The position numbers were made by a program, and so were the translations under genes. From the NCBI GenBank assembly GCA_016710625.1, contig JADJVK010000045.1, positions 1 to 16,733 on the forward strand: a stretch of 16,733 nt of DNA. The letters are read 5' to 3'. The notes below the pieces were generated by a model that worked only from the letters and a program-made list of their open reading frames with translations, was not told the origin of the DNA and did no database searches. The DNA comes from Saprospiraceae bacterium. GTDB lineage: Bacteria > Bacteroidota > Bacteroidia > Chitinophagales > Saprospiraceae. Positions 1 through 8,697 of the stretch are shown here, piece by piece (positions within the stretch are counted from its first letter, which is position 1; every line of letters starts with the position of its first letter).

Positions 1-1
1 A

Positions 2-1387
2 AAATATTTGAACGCATCAATATTAAATTTCAATAATGATACTTTAATTATTAAAGCAGATTCCATAAGAGTAAGTACTGCATTTGCAAATGCAGGAATC
101 TGTGACAAAAATGGTAACTTATTGTGTTATACAGGTGGGTATTGGTTAGAAGATACTAATGCAGATGTGATTCCTGGCTCTATGAACTTAATCAATCATA
201 CGGATAGCAGTTTGATAAAGATAATAGATAAGGATGGGGTATTTGGTGGTATTCAATCCATATTGATGTTACCTACACCAGAAAAGGAAGATAAAGAGTT
301 TTTTGTTTTTAATTTTGCTATAGATACTTTAAAATATCAATTAAAAGATTTTGCTTATACTAAAGTTAATTATGATTCCACTCAATTTAAGGTAGAGGAA
401 AAATGTAGTGAAGTAACTAAAGGCAGAAGTTTTTATTCTGCATTTCTTTCAGCTTGTAGGCATGGAAATGGCAAAGATTGGTGGATATTTGCAATGGAGG
501 TTGGATACAAAAAGGCACATCTATTTTTATTTACAAAAGATGGTATCATACAAGATAACGAGATTGATTTGAATGTAACAGTAGTGGATGAAATATCAGA
601 TGGTGTCACCTGCTTTACCAATGATGGAAAAAAATTAGCACTTTATAGCATATATAATGGACTTTGGATATATGATTTTGATCGTTGCAATGGTTCAATA
701 TCGAATTTGCAAGCAATTCCTATAAAAGGAGAACCCATAGATGTATTTCATAATTTAGGTAGAGGAATGGCAAATTCTCCAGATAGTAGATATTTATACA
801 TAAGTAAATCTTTTTATTTATATCAATTTGATTTATTTGCTAAAGATATTGCAGCAAGTAAGTTTTTATTAGCTGAAGTTGATAGTACTAAAGATACCTT
901 TGGTATCAATACTGTTGGATTTAGTACAATCCAGTTAGCTCCCAACAACAAAATATATATGTGTAATTCTGGTGGTTTAGATTATTTACATTCTATAGAA
1001 AATCCGAATGAAAAAGGAGTAGCAGCTATCTTTACTAGAAGAAGTGTTAAGTTGCCAACATATCAGGCATGGTGTTTACCCAATTATCCCAACTTCCGAT
1101 TAGGAGCAGCGAAAGGGAGCCTTTGTGATACGATAAATGGAATGCCTTATGAAAAAGAAGTAGTCCTGCTCTTTCCGAATCCTTATGTATCAGGTGATTA
1201 TCTAAACTTGCAATACAATGGAAAAGCACCAGCAGAATTTATACTATATGATATCACTGGCAGATTGGTTTATAGAAAACAACTGCAACAAACCAGCGAA
1301 AGCCAATATCTTCAGCTACCGTCATTCCCTATCGGCAATTATGTGTGGAAAGTTGGAAGTACGGTTGGGAAATTGCAAATATATTAA
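2..1387 (+). CDS. T9SS-sorted secreted beta-propeller-like protein (5' end outside window)
   Basis: The reading frame is open to the left edge. The first possible start in the window, a TTG at position 8, falls inside conserved-looking sequence, and no signal peptide is visible, so the N-terminus is probably outside the window. The early part has the 'AGICDKNGNLLCYTGG' pattern, and near residues 150-160 there is 'RHGNGKDWW'; both are typical of large secreted Bacteroidota repeat proteins with a predicted beta-propeller fold. The last ~76 residues, from 'LLFPNPY' through 'YDITGRLVY' to the final 'GKLQIY', form a type A T9SS C-terminal sorting domain. The protein is therefore expected to cross the outer membrane by the Por pathway and be anchored or released at the surface. 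Its substrate or ligand is unknown. It converges on murF with only 7 bases between stop codons and no obvious terminator. Confidence 0.85.
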   Translation, partial: KYLNASILNFNNDTLIIKADSIRVSTAFANAGICDKNGNLLCYTGGYWLEDTNADVIPGSMNLINHTDSSLIKIIDKDGVFGGIQSILMLPTPEKEDKEFFVFNFAIDTLKYQLKDFAYTKVNYDSTQFKVEEKCSEVTKGRSFYSAFLSACRHGNGKDWWIFAMEVGYKKAHLFLFTKDGIIQDNEIDLNVTVVDEISDGVTCFTNDGKKLALYSIYNGLWIYDFDRCNGSISNLQAIPIKGEPIDVFHNLGRGMANSPDSRYLYISKSFYLYQFDLFAKDIAASKFLLAEVDSTKDTFGINTVGFSTIQLAPNNKIYMCNSGGLDYLHSIENPNEKGVAAIFTRRSVKLPTYQAWCLPNYPNFRLGAAKGSLCDTINGMPYEKEVVLLFPNPYVSGDYLNLQYNGKAPAEFILYDITGRLVYRKQLQQTSESQYLQLPSFPIGNYVWKVGSTVGKLQIY

Positions 1388-1394
1388 CGTAGGT

Positions 1395-2708
1395 TTATCC
1401 TAATAACTGCTCCAATTGGTTGCTTCTGGATCCTTTGATGAGCAATAAGTGGTTTTCCCAATTTTGAGCATCAAACCAAGGCTTCAGATCGGCAACGTTT
1501 TCAAAATAATGGAGCTTATCTGTAATATGGTTTTTATATTCATGTCCAACCAAAATTATTTGCTCCAATTCGGTTGCATTGGTTACCATCTGAACAAGGG
1601 CAGCATGTTCTTTGTCCGTTTCAGTTCCTAATTCTTTCATTGCACCTAAAATCACCACTTTTTGAGCTCCTTCCATCATCAAAAAACTTTCCAAAGCACT
1701 TTTCATGCTGCTAGGATTGGCATTGTAGGCATCCAAAATGATTTTATAATTTGCTCCCTCTACGATTTGAGAACGATTGTTGGAAGGAACATAATCCTCA
1801 ATGGCATGTTTTATTTTGATTGCAGGCACTTTGAAATATTTTCCTAAAGCGATGGCAGTCATGATATTATTGAAATTATATACCCCAATCAATTTACTTT
1901 TTACTTTCTTTAGCTCTCTATTTTCAGATAAAAAAGCAACTTTAATAAAAGGTTGTGTTTTCAATAATTTGATTTCTAAAGGAATATTAGCTGGGCTAGG
2001 CTCTTCACTACTCATGTATTGAAGGTATCTCGTAAGCCCAACATCTTTGGCTACTTGCAGGAGATTCGGCTCATCCAGATTGATGAATGCCATTCCATTG
2101 TTTTTCGCTAAGTATTCAAAAAGCTCTCCTTTTCCTTTTTTTATGCCTTCTTCGCCACCAAAACCTTCAATATGTGCTTTCCCAATATTGGTGATGACAC
2201 CATGAGTTGGTTCCGCTATGGTGCAAAGAAAAGCAATTTCTTTTTGGTGATTTGCACCCATTTCTACAATAGCCACTTCCGTAGAAGCAGGCATTGCTAA
2301 CAAAGTCAAAGGAACACCGATATGATTGTTTAGATTTCCTTTTGTATAATGTGTTTGGTAATGGCTCGAAAGTACGGTGCTTACCAATTCTTTTGTGGTC
2401 GTTTTGCCATTGCTGCCAGTGATGGCAACCACGGTGATGCCCAATTGTCTTCTATGGTATCTTGCAAGTTGCTGAAGAGTAATTAAAGCATTTGGGACAA
2501 CGATAAATTGGTCATTTTCTGCTACTTTAGGGTCATCGACAACGGCAAAAGCTGCCCCTTGCTCTAAAGCTTTTTTTGCAAAAGCATTGCCATCAAAATT
2601 GTCACCTCTAAGGGCAAAAAACAAACATCCTTCTGTTATTTTTCGACTATCTGTCGTAACAAAAGGATGTTGTAAATAAATTTCATATATTTTTTCTAAT
2701 GAAATCAT
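1395..2708 (-). CDS. murF: UDP-N-acetylmuramoyl-tripeptide--D-alanyl-D-alanine ligase
   Basis: This is the cytoplasmic ATP-dependent Mur ligase that adds the D-Ala-D-Ala dipeptide to UDP-MurNAc-tripeptide, the last cytoplasmic step of the peptidoglycan stem peptide. At 437 residues it has normal length. Visible motifs are the N-terminal substrate domain 'TTDSRKI' with 'FFALRGDNFDG' (18-40), the P-loop GSNGKTTT (98-105), 'GNLNNHIGVPLTLL' (124-137), 'EMGANHQKEI' (149-158), 'KAHIEGFG..EGIKKGKGE' (177-195, containing the probable carbamylated lysine), 'YNFNNIMTA' (277-285), 'DAYNANPSS' (326-334) and 'LGAMKELG' (354-361). DAYNANP and LGAMKELG separate MurF from MurC, D and E. The ATG follows the clpX stop directly (TAAATG), so it is probably last in the clpP-clpX-murF transcript and coupled to clpX translation. 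Confidence 0.96.
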   Translation of the reverse strand: MISLEKIYEIYLQHPFVTTDSRKITEGCLFFALRGDNFDGNAFAKKALEQGAAFAVVDDPKVAENDQFIVVPNALITLQQLARYHRRQLGITVVAITGSNGKTTTKELVSTVLSSHYQTHYTKGNLNNHIGVPLTLLAMPASTEVAIVEMGANHQKEIAFLCTIAEPTHGVITNIGKAHIEGFGGEEGIKKGKGELFEYLAKNNGMAFINLDEPNLLQVAKDVGLTRYLQYMSSEEPSPANIPLEIKLLKTQPFIKVAFLSENRELKKVKSKLIGVYNFNNIMTAIALGKYFKVPAIKIKHAIEDYVPSNNRSQIVEGANYKIILDAYNANPSSMKSALESFLMMEGAQKVVILGAMKELGTETDKEHAALVQMVTNATELEQIILVGHEYKNHITDKLHYFENVADLKPWFDAQNWENHLLLIKGSRSNQLEQLLG

Positions 2709-3953
2709 TTAGGCAGCAACTTGAAATTTTTGTAACTTTTGTTTGCTCAAATGAAACTCACAATATGCTTTATCTAAAGTAAACGATTTGATGGTTTCAT
2801 CAGATGGAAGCTCGTACATAGCATCATTCATTATGCTTTCACACAAGGAACGAAGTCCTCTAGCACCCAGATTGTAGTCCAAAGCCTTTTGAGCAATGTA
2901 TTCCACCGCATCATCCGTAAATTTCAAAGCAATACCTTCCAATTCAAATAATTTTTGATATTGTTTGATTAAAGCATTTTGTGGGGCTACCAATATCGAC
3001 TTCATCGCTTCCAAATCCAATGGCTCCAAATAAGTCAAAACAGGCATTCTACCAATCAACTCTGGAATTAACCCAAAAGATTTCAAATCTTGGTGATTGA
3101 TATATTGTAGCAATTGTTCTCTATCTACTTTATCTTTTGCCTCATTGCTATACCCAATTACTTGTGTATTTACCCTTCTAGCAATCAATTTTTCGATGCC
3201 ATCAAAAGCACCACCGCAGATAAACAGAATCTTTTCAGTATTTATTTTTACTAGCTTTTGTTCAGGATGCTTTCTTCCACCTTGTGGCGGCACATTCACA
3301 TCAGCACCTTCCAACATTTTCAATAAAGCTTGCTGAACGCCTTCTCCACTTACATCTCTTGTGATGCTTGGATTATCTTGTTTTCTTGCTATCTTATCAA
3401 TTTCATCTATGTAAACGATACCTCTTTCAGCTGCTTCCACATCGTAATCACAAGCCTGAAGCAATCTGCTTAAAATGCTCTCTACATCTTCTCCCACATA
3501 ACCTGCTTCAGTGAAAATAGTGGCATCTACGATAGCAAAAGGCACATTCAAAAGCTTGGAAATGCTTTTAGCTAATAATGTTTTTCCAGTTCCAGTCCTT
3601 CCCACCAAAAGAATATTGGATTTCTCAATCTCCACATCTCCAGTGTTGGGTTGCGACAATCTTTTGTAATGATTATAAACAGCTACTGCTAACACTTTCT
3701 TTGCATCATCCTGACCAATCACATATTTATCCAAATGCTCTTTGATTTGTTTTGGTCGCAGCTGCTGGAATTTGAAAGCGGAAGCTTTCTTCGTTTTAGA
3801 AACCTGTCCATGCAATTCTTCCTGAACAATTCTTTGGGCTTGTTCCACACAAGTTTCACAAATATGACCTTCTAAGCCTGAGACGAGCATCATTGCATCG
3901 GCATCACTTTTGCCACAGAAAGAACATCTATAACCTGTTTTATTTTTTTTCAT
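2709..3953 (-). CDS. clpX: ATP-dependent Clp protease ATP-binding subunit ClpX
   Basis: AAA+ unfoldase that recognises substrates and feeds them to ClpP. The order of domains is complete: N-terminal C4 zinc finger (Cys10, Cys13, Cys32, Cys35), Walker A GRTGTGKT (118-125), pore-1 loop GYVGED (151-156), Walker B 'VYIDEID' (180-186), pore-2 RKH (227-229), and sensor-2 GARGLR (363-368). The ClpP-docking tripeptide, IGF in E. coli, aligns with 'IGY' (266-268), a conservative change. Length of 414 is normal. The gene lies 18 bases downstream of clpP in the same orientation, the classical clpPX arrangement, and runs directly into murF. No independent promoter was recognised in the clpP-clpX gap. Confidence 0.97.
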   Translation of the reverse strand: MKKNKTGYRCSFCGKSDADAMMLVSGLEGHICETCVEQAQRIVQEELHGQVSKTKKASAFKFQQLRPKQIKEHLDKYVIGQDDAKKVLAVAVYNHYKRLSQPNTGDVEIEKSNILLVGRTGTGKTLLAKSISKLLNVPFAIVDATIFTEAGYVGEDVESILSRLLQACDYDVEAAERGIVYIDEIDKIARKQDNPSITRDVSGEGVQQALLKMLEGADVNVPPQGGRKHPEQKLVKINTEKILFICGGAFDGIEKLIARRVNTQVIGYSNEAKDKVDREQLLQYINHQDLKSFGLIPELIGRMPVLTYLEPLDLEAMKSILVAPQNALIKQYQKLFELEGIALKFTDDAVEYIAQKALDYNLGARGLRSLCESIMNDAMYELPSDETIKSFTLDKAYCEFHLSKQKLQKFQVAA

Positions 3954-3971
3954 GATCTATTGCTAGATGAA

Positions 3972-4658
3972 TTAAGCTTTTTTACGAATTAAAACTTCAT
4001 CGATCAATCCATAAGCTTTGGATTCATCAGAAGTCATCCAATTATCTCTATCGCAATCTTTTTCAATATTTTCATAAGGCTGACCAGTATGCTCACTCAA
4101 TATATCATACAATTGCTTTTGCATTTGCTTGATTAATTTGTAAGAAATTTCCATATCGCTTACTTGTCCTTGCATGCCACCTAATGGTTGGTGAATCATC
4201 ACTCTACTGTGGTGCAAACCCGTTCTTTTACCTTTGGTACCAGCACACAACAACACAGCACCCATCGATGCCGCCATACCTGTTACGATGGTAGCCACAT
4301 CTGGAGCTACATATTGCATTGTGTCATAAATACCTAAACCATCAATTACAGAACCACCAGGGCTATTGACAAACATTTGGATATCTCTTTTTGGGTCTGT
4401 TGATTCCAAAAACAATAATTGAGCTTGCACTACATTGGCAACATAATCATTGATTGGAACCCCTAAAAAGATGATTCTATCCATCATTAATCTTGAAAAC
4501 ACGTCCATACCAACAATATTCATAGATCTTTCCTCAATAACTGTAGGAGTGAAAGCATGAATATTTGGAACTGTCGTATTCATATATTTTTCAAGATGCA
4601 TACTATTCATCCCTAAATGTTTAGTAGCATATTTTTTAAACTCATCTTGATGAAACAT
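3972..4658 (-). CDS. clpP: ATP-dependent Clp protease proteolytic subunit ClpP
   Basis: Serine peptidase that forms the tetradecameric chamber served by ClpX. The catalytic triad is intact: Ser131 in 'GMAASMGAVLL', His156 in 'RVMIHQPLGG' and Asp205 in 'DCDRDNWM'. 'NSPGGSV' (98-104), the oxyanion-side glycine motif, is also present. At 228 residues it is about 20 longer than E. coli ClpP; the extra length is at the N-terminus before 'PTVIEE', where a processed propeptide would lie. Met17, Met20 and Met26 are alternative starts that would shorten it. It precedes clpX by 18 bases and follows tig by 108 bases. A perfect TAnnTTTG box on this strand at 4754-4761, overlapping the 3' side of tig, may give clpPX its own transcript. 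Confidence 0.96.
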   Translation of the reverse strand: MFHQDEFKKYATKHLGMNSMHLEKYMNTTVPNIHAFTPTVIEERSMNIVGMDVFSRLMMDRIIFLGVPINDYVANVVQAQLLFLESTDPKRDIQMFVNSPGGSVIDGLGIYDTMQYVAPDVATIVTGMAASMGAVLLCAGTKGKRTGLHHSRVMIHQPLGGMQGQVSDMEISYKLIKQMQKQLYDILSEHTGQPYENIEKDCDRDNWMTSDESKAYGLIDEVLIRKKA

Positions 4659-4753
4659 AATTTATTATTTTTCTGATTAAAAAAATTTCATTTGGAACAG
4701 CTAAAATGGTAGATTGTTCAATATGAAATACGAGCTTTCAATGAAATATCGAC

Positions 4754-4761
4754 CAAATATA
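4754..4761 (-). promoter_or_regulatory. Possible -7 box of a clpP promoter
   Basis: On the minus strand this reads TATATTTG, an exact match to the Bacteroidota -7 consensus TAnnTTTG. It would give a clpP leader of roughly 90 nt. No good TTTG at the -33 distance was found, so the call is tentative; clpP may also be reached by read-through from tig. Confidence 0.35.
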
Positions 4762-4766
4762 ACTAA

Positions 4767-6128
4767 TTATCGTTTGAAATTTTTTGCTATTTCATAAAAT
4801 TCATCCAACTCCACTCTTTTTTCTTCTGTATGAACATTCTTTCTCAACACATTGAAAATTTCTTCATTCATTAGTTTGTAATAAGTTTCGTTGATTGTTT
4901 TTTCATCTTCCAACATTTTATTAACGGTGGTAGCTAAATATTCTTCAGGAATTTGGAAACCAAAATAATTTCTTAAATTGGATTCTACTTCATAACGAAT
5001 ATCTTCAAATTCTATTTCAATATTTTCCTCTTTTGCGATACGATCTCTGATGATTGTCCAGTGTAAATCTTTGATAAATAATCCTAAATCGTGATCTACT
5101 TTGGCTTCTGTCATTTCCTCATTCGTTTCTAAAAGCCATCTTCTCAAGAAATTTTCAGGAAAAGACAAAGGATTTTTTTCAATGATTCTATATCTAATTT
5201 CATTATCTGTCAGATTACTAGCCTGTTCTGCAAGATAATTCTCTATTTGCAATTTGATTTGCTCTCTAGCATCTTCTTCTGTTTTCACAGCTTCGCCAAA
5301 GTTTTTACTCAAAAATTCCTCGTCCAAAGCTGGCATATCCAATCTAGTGATTTCTTGGATAGTTGCCTCGAAAGTATCGCTGATGGCTCTATCATCATTT
5401 TCTTCCAATCCTAAGAAATATCGCTTCACCAACTTCGTATCACTTCCTTGCTCTAAATTGAAAGCATCGAATTGGAAAGTATCGTTCACAGAAAGCTTTA
5501 ATACTTTTTGCTTCACTGCTTCTTCCAAGCTTTTCACCAATACACTGAAATTATGTTGGATTCCACCAGCTTTTACCTTTCCATTTTCTAATTCAACGAT
5601 ATCAATTTTGATCATATCGTCTTCAATTACATTGCCTTCCGTAATAGTAGTTCTGTTAGCCGCTTTTCTTTGTAGATTTTCCAATTCCTTATCTACTTCT
5701 TTTGAGCCAACATTTATTTTGTAATTGGTGAAAATATCGTCTTTGTCTAATCTTTTCAACTCAAACTCAGGCATTAAACCCAAATCGAATTTAAAGGTGT
5801 AATCTGCATTACTATCTAAATTCAACATTTGTTTTTCTTGAGAAAGCGAAGATAAAGGCTGACCAAAATATTGGATATTATTATCTTTCAAATAATCATT
5901 TAAAGCATGTTGCACATCATGTTCGATGATTTCTCCTAAAACGGACTGACCATACATGCTTCTCAACATAGATGCTGGTACTTTTCCTGGACGAAACCCT
6001 TTAACAGAAGCAGTATTTTTTAATTTACTTAGCTTTTTTTCAACTTTGTCTTTGTAATCTTCTTTCGTAAAAGTTAAGCTAATGGTGGTGTGGAGTGCGT
6101 CAATATTTTCTCTTACTACCTGAGGCAT
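4767..6128 (-). CDS. tig: Trigger factor, ribosome-associated chaperone
   Basis: Chaperone that binds ribosomal protein uL23 at the exit tunnel and shields nascent chains. The N-terminal ribosome-binding domain is recognisable from the signature loop GFRPGKVP (residues 44-51). The central region, which is a peptidyl-prolyl isomerase domain in E. coli, lacks the usual FKBP-like 'GDxVxxDFxG' pattern and looks degenerate. The C-terminal third is a charged helical region expected to form the substrate cradle. I chose the ATG at 6128 (MPQVVRENID) because the ribosome-binding domain begins there. An in-frame ATG at 6209 would add a hydrophobic 27-residue stretch and lies inside the tRNA-Leu terminator hairpin, so it is unlikely to be used. 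The gene heads the minus-strand group with clpP, clpX and murF. Confidence 0.93.
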   Translation of the reverse strand: MPQVVRENIDALHTTISLTFTKEDYKDKVEKKLSKLKNTASVKGFRPGKVPASMLRSMYGQSVLGEIIEHDVQHALNDYLKDNNIQYFGQPLSSLSQEKQMLNLDSNADYTFKFDLGLMPEFELKRLDKDDIFTNYKINVGSKEVDKELENLQRKAANRTTITEGNVIEDDMIKIDIVELENGKVKAGGIQHNFSVLVKSLEEAVKQKVLKLSVNDTFQFDAFNLEQGSDTKLVKRYFLGLEENDDRAISDTFEATIQEITRLDMPALDEEFLSKNFGEAVKTEEDAREQIKLQIENYLAEQASNLTDNEIRYRIIEKNPLSFPENFLRRWLLETNEEMTEAKVDHDLGLFIKDLHWTIIRDRIAKEENIEIEFEDIRYEVESNLRNYFGFQIPEEYLATTVNKMLEDEKTINETYYKLMNEEIFNVLRKNVHTEEKRVELDEFYEIAKNFKR

Positions 6129-6167
6129 AAAAAATATATTATTTTGTTTAATAATTGCAGATTTTCT

Positions 6168-6226
6168 AAAAATAAAAAAGGCAAAAGACAAGAGCAATAT
6201 AAGCTGCAAAATGTCTATTGCCTTTT
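6168..6226 (-). terminator. Intrinsic terminator downstream of tRNA-Leu
   Basis: GTCTATTGCCTTTT (6213-6226) and AAAAGGCAAAAGAC (6176-6189) are complementary at 13 of 14 positions and enclose a 23-nt loop with a small inner AGC/GCT pairing. On the minus strand the stem is followed by a T-rich tract (6168-6179). It lies 6 bases past the mature tRNA 3' end and would separate tRNA-Leu transcription from tig. Confidence 0.75.
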
Positions 6227-6231
6227 AAAGG

Positions 6232-6313
6232 TGCGGGTGGAGGGACTCGAACCCCCATGCCTCACGGCGCCAGATCCTAAGTCTGGTACGTCTACCAATT
6301 TCGCCACACCCGC
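6232..6313 (-). tRNA. tRNA-Leu (anticodon UAG)
   Basis: Read on the minus strand, the 7-bp acceptor stem GCGGGTG/CACCCGC closes perfectly. The D-arm contains 'TGGCGAAATTGGTAGAC'. The anticodon stem CCAGA/TCTGG encloses loop CTTAGGA with anticodon TAG. A class II variable arm (GCC-GTGA-GGC) and a T-arm with TTCGAGT follow. The 82-nt length and long variable arm fit leucine. The 3' CCA is not encoded: the discriminator A is followed by CCT. UAG reads CUA and other CUN codons. Confidence 0.97.
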
Positions 6314-6345
6314 CTATCAAAGTGCCATATTTTCATAAAGCGATG

Positions 6346-6375
6346 CAAATATAAATACTTTCTCAAAATTTACAA
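6346..6375 (-). promoter_or_regulatory. Promoter of tRNA-Leu
   Basis: On the minus strand a TTG (6375-6373), a 19-nt spacer and TATATTTG (6353-6346) match the Bacteroidota primary sigma-factor promoter. Predicted transcription starts about 25-30 nt before the mature tRNA 5' end, leaving a normal leader for RNase P. Confidence 0.65.
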
Positions 6376-6411
6376 CATATATCCATAAAAAAATCTATAT
6401 TAACGTTTTTA

Positions 6412-6443
6412 ATTGTTATAGTTTAAAAAAAAGAATATATTTG
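6412..6443 (+). promoter_or_regulatory. Promoter of the rel/spoT gene
   Basis: ATTG (6412-6415), a 20-nt spacer and TATATTTG (6436-6443) match the TTTG-N19-21-TAnnTTTG consensus. The expected start point near 6448-6450 leaves a leader of only a few bases before the ATG at 6455, or about 14 before the ATG at 6464. Confidence 0.6.
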
Positions 6444-6454
6444 TCAAGATAGAA

Positions 6455-8668
6455 ATGATTGGGATGGAAGAACTAATAGACATAGAAAAAGAAAGACAGC
6501 TGATACAAAGGGCATATCGTAATTTGTTGAAGACTTTGAAGAGTGATTTAACAAATGATGACCGAACTCAGATTCGTTTGGCATACGAATTAGCAGTAGA
6601 TGCTCATAGCAAGCAAAGAAGAAAATCAGGGGAGCCTTATATTCTACATCCGATAGAAGTAGCTAGAATCTGTACTGAAGAAATTGGTTTGGGACCGACT
6701 GCCGTTATTTGTGCATTATTGCATGATGTGGTGGAAGACACCGACATTACTTTAGCTGAAATAAATGAAAAGTTTGGGTTAAGAGTTGCTACCATTGTAG
6801 ATGGTTTAACGAAATTGGATGGGGTATATGATTCTGATAACCCTCAGGCTGAGAATTTCAAAAAAGTATTGAGTACTTTAGTGGATGATGTGAGGGTGGT
6901 TTTGATAAAAATGGCAGATCGTCTGCATAATATGCGAACTTTGGGGAGTATGCCTCGCCATAAACAACTCAAAATCGCTGCAGAAACTAGTGTGATTTAT
7001 GCCCCATTAGCCCACCGTTTAGGATTGTATAATATTAAATCTGAGTTTCAAGATTTATCCCTAAAAATAAACGAGCCTGAATTATACAATGAAATAATAG
7101 AAAAACTAACAGTTACAAAAGCAGAAAGAGATAGATATATCAATGATTTCATCAAGCCTTTAACCTACGAACTAGATGAAATAGAAGTTCCTTATCGAAT
7201 CACTGGAAGACCAAAATCAATTTCCTCCATAGCGAATAAAATCAAAACCAAACAAGTTCCTTTTGAAGAAATTTATGATTTGTTTGCCGTTCGAATTATC
7301 GTAGATACTGAAGAGGGAAGAAAGGAAAAATTAGCTTGTTGGCAGGTCTATTCCATTGTGACAGATGTGTACAAACCAATTCCTGAAAGGTTGAAAGATT
7401 GGGTAACTACTCCTAAATCAAATGGTTATGAGTCATTACATACCACAGTGATAGGGATTGGTGGTAAATATGTGGAAGTTCAAATCCGTAGTGAACGGAT
7501 GGATGAAATAGCAGAAAGAGGATTTGCTGCCCACTGGAAATACAAAGGTGTTTCGAACCAACAAGATGTATATGATGCTTGGTTGGATAGTGTTAGAGAG
7601 TTATTGGAGGACCAAAATGGGGATGCAATAGAGTTTTTACAAGATTTCAAGACCAATTTATTTAATGAGGAGGTGTATGCTTACACTCCGAAAGGAGATA
7701 TGATTATCTTGCCAAAAGGAGCTACTGCATTAGATTTTGCTTTTAGTATTCATACAGATGTGGGTTATCATTGCATGGCGATTAAGGTGGAGAACAAGTT
7801 GGTTCCCATGAGTTATAAGTTGCAAAATGGAGATCAAATTTCAATCATTACCAATAAAAATCAGAAGCCTAATGAAGATTGGCTGAAAATGGTGGTGACT
7901 GGAAAAGCAAGATCAAAGATTAGAAGTGCTTTGAAAGAGGATTTGAAGAAGCAAGGCTTGATTGGCAAAGAAATGTTGGAGCGAAAATTGGAGAACATGA
8001 AGATTGATTTTGATGAAAGTGTGGATACTCTTGTCAAATTTTATGGTTTCCAGAATAGATTGGATTTGTATTATGCCATCACAATCAATCAAGTTGATTT
8101 GTTATTGATCAAACAATTAAAAGTTGATAACAAGAAACTGATACTACCTGAACCAGAGCATGTTACAGATTTTAATATTCCTGTTTCTCCCAAAAATAAT
8201 CTTGCAATTAGCAAAGCTGGTTTGTTAATTGGTGGCGACCCTGCCGAAAAATACCAATATAGCTTAGCGAACTGTTGTAATCCTGTTCAAGGAGATGACA
8301 TTTTTGCCTATGTTTCTATGGGAGGTATGAAAATTCATAGAAATAATTGTCCGAATGCTGCAAATTTGATGTCGAGTTACAGCCATCGTATTTTGAAAGC
8401 AGAATGGGAAAATAAAACGAATAATAACTTTGTAACTGAATTGATGATTAGTGGAATAGATGATGGTCCTGGAGTTATCGAAAGGCTCACAACTACTATA
8501 TCTTCCAACTTAGGATTGAATATCCGTTCCTTCAATATTAAAGGTGAAGGGGGATATTTTGAAGGAAAAATCAGTTTGATGGTACTCAATACCGACCAAC
8601 TCCAAGTGGTGATTCGTACTTTAAAAGCTTTAAAGAATGTTTCGAATGTAACGAGAATGGAAGGATAG
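6455..8668 (+). CDS. Bifunctional (p)ppGpp synthetase/hydrolase, RelA/SpoT family (Rel)
   Basis: Makes pppGpp/ppGpp from GTP/GDP plus ATP and hydrolyses it, governing the stringent response. The hydrolase HD domain is intact: His51, His65, His90-Asp91 in 'LLHDVVED' and Asp155 in 'MADRLHNM'. The synthetase domain has 'GRPKSISSI' (251-259), 'DLFAVRI' (275-281), RLKD (312-315), 'SNGYESLHT' (322-330) and Glu341 in 'EVQIR'. RxKD, not ExDD, marks the bifunctional Rel/SpoT type instead of a hydrolase-dead RelA. The regulatory half is complete: TGS domain (~406-470), a Cys607-Cys608/His628/Cys632 conserved-cysteine motif, and a C-terminal ACT domain (~660-737). Length of 737 is typical. An ATG at 6464 (MEELIDIEKE) is an alternative start that fits the predicted promoter slightly better. 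Confidence 0.96.
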   Translation: MIGMEELIDIEKERQLIQRAYRNLLKTLKSDLTNDDRTQIRLAYELAVDAHSKQRRKSGEPYILHPIEVARICTEEIGLGPTAVICALLHDVVEDTDITLAEINEKFGLRVATIVDGLTKLDGVYDSDNPQAENFKKVLSTLVDDVRVVLIKMADRLHNMRTLGSMPRHKQLKIAAETSVIYAPLAHRLGLYNIKSEFQDLSLKINEPELYNEIIEKLTVTKAERDRYINDFIKPLTYELDEIEVPYRITGRPKSISSIANKIKTKQVPFEEIYDLFAVRIIVDTEEGRKEKLACWQVYSIVTDVYKPIPERLKDWVTTPKSNGYESLHTTVIGIGGKYVEVQIRSERMDEIAERGFAAHWKYKGVSNQQDVYDAWLDSVRELLEDQNGDAIEFLQDFKTNLFNEEVYAYTPKGDMIILPKGATALDFAFSIHTDVGYHCMAIKVENKLVPMSYKLQNGDQISIITNKNQKPNEDWLKMVVTGKARSKIRSALKEDLKKQGLIGKEMLERKLENMKIDFDESVDTLVKFYGFQNRLDLYYAITINQVDLLLIKQLKVDNKKLILPEPEHVTDFNIPVSPKNNLAISKAGLLIGGDPAEKYQYSLANCCNPVQGDDIFAYVSMGGMKIHRNNCPNAANLMSSYSHRILKAEWENKTNNNFVTELMISGIDDGPGVIERLTTTISSNLGLNIRSFNIKGEGGYFEGKISLMVLNTDQLQVVIRTLKALKNVSNVTRMEG

Positions 8669-8697
8669 GGGAGTTGTTGGATTTATCTTAGTCAGTT

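Noticed and set aside
5254..5724. 156-residue open frame on the plus strand inside tig.
   Set aside because: It is antisense to a conserved gene and Ser/Phe-rich in the way expected of complemented Lys/Glu codons. No independent support.
6129..6209. Upstream extension of trigger factor to an ATG at 6209, adding a hydrophobic N-terminus that looks like a signal peptide.
   Set aside because: Trigger factor is cytosolic and its ribosome-binding domain starts at MPQVVRENID (6128). The extension overlaps the tRNA-Leu terminator hairpin.
7338..7358. TTGGCAGGTCTATTCC inside rel as another sigma-54 site.
   Set aside because: The -12 GC is absent at the required distance and the site lies inside a coding region.
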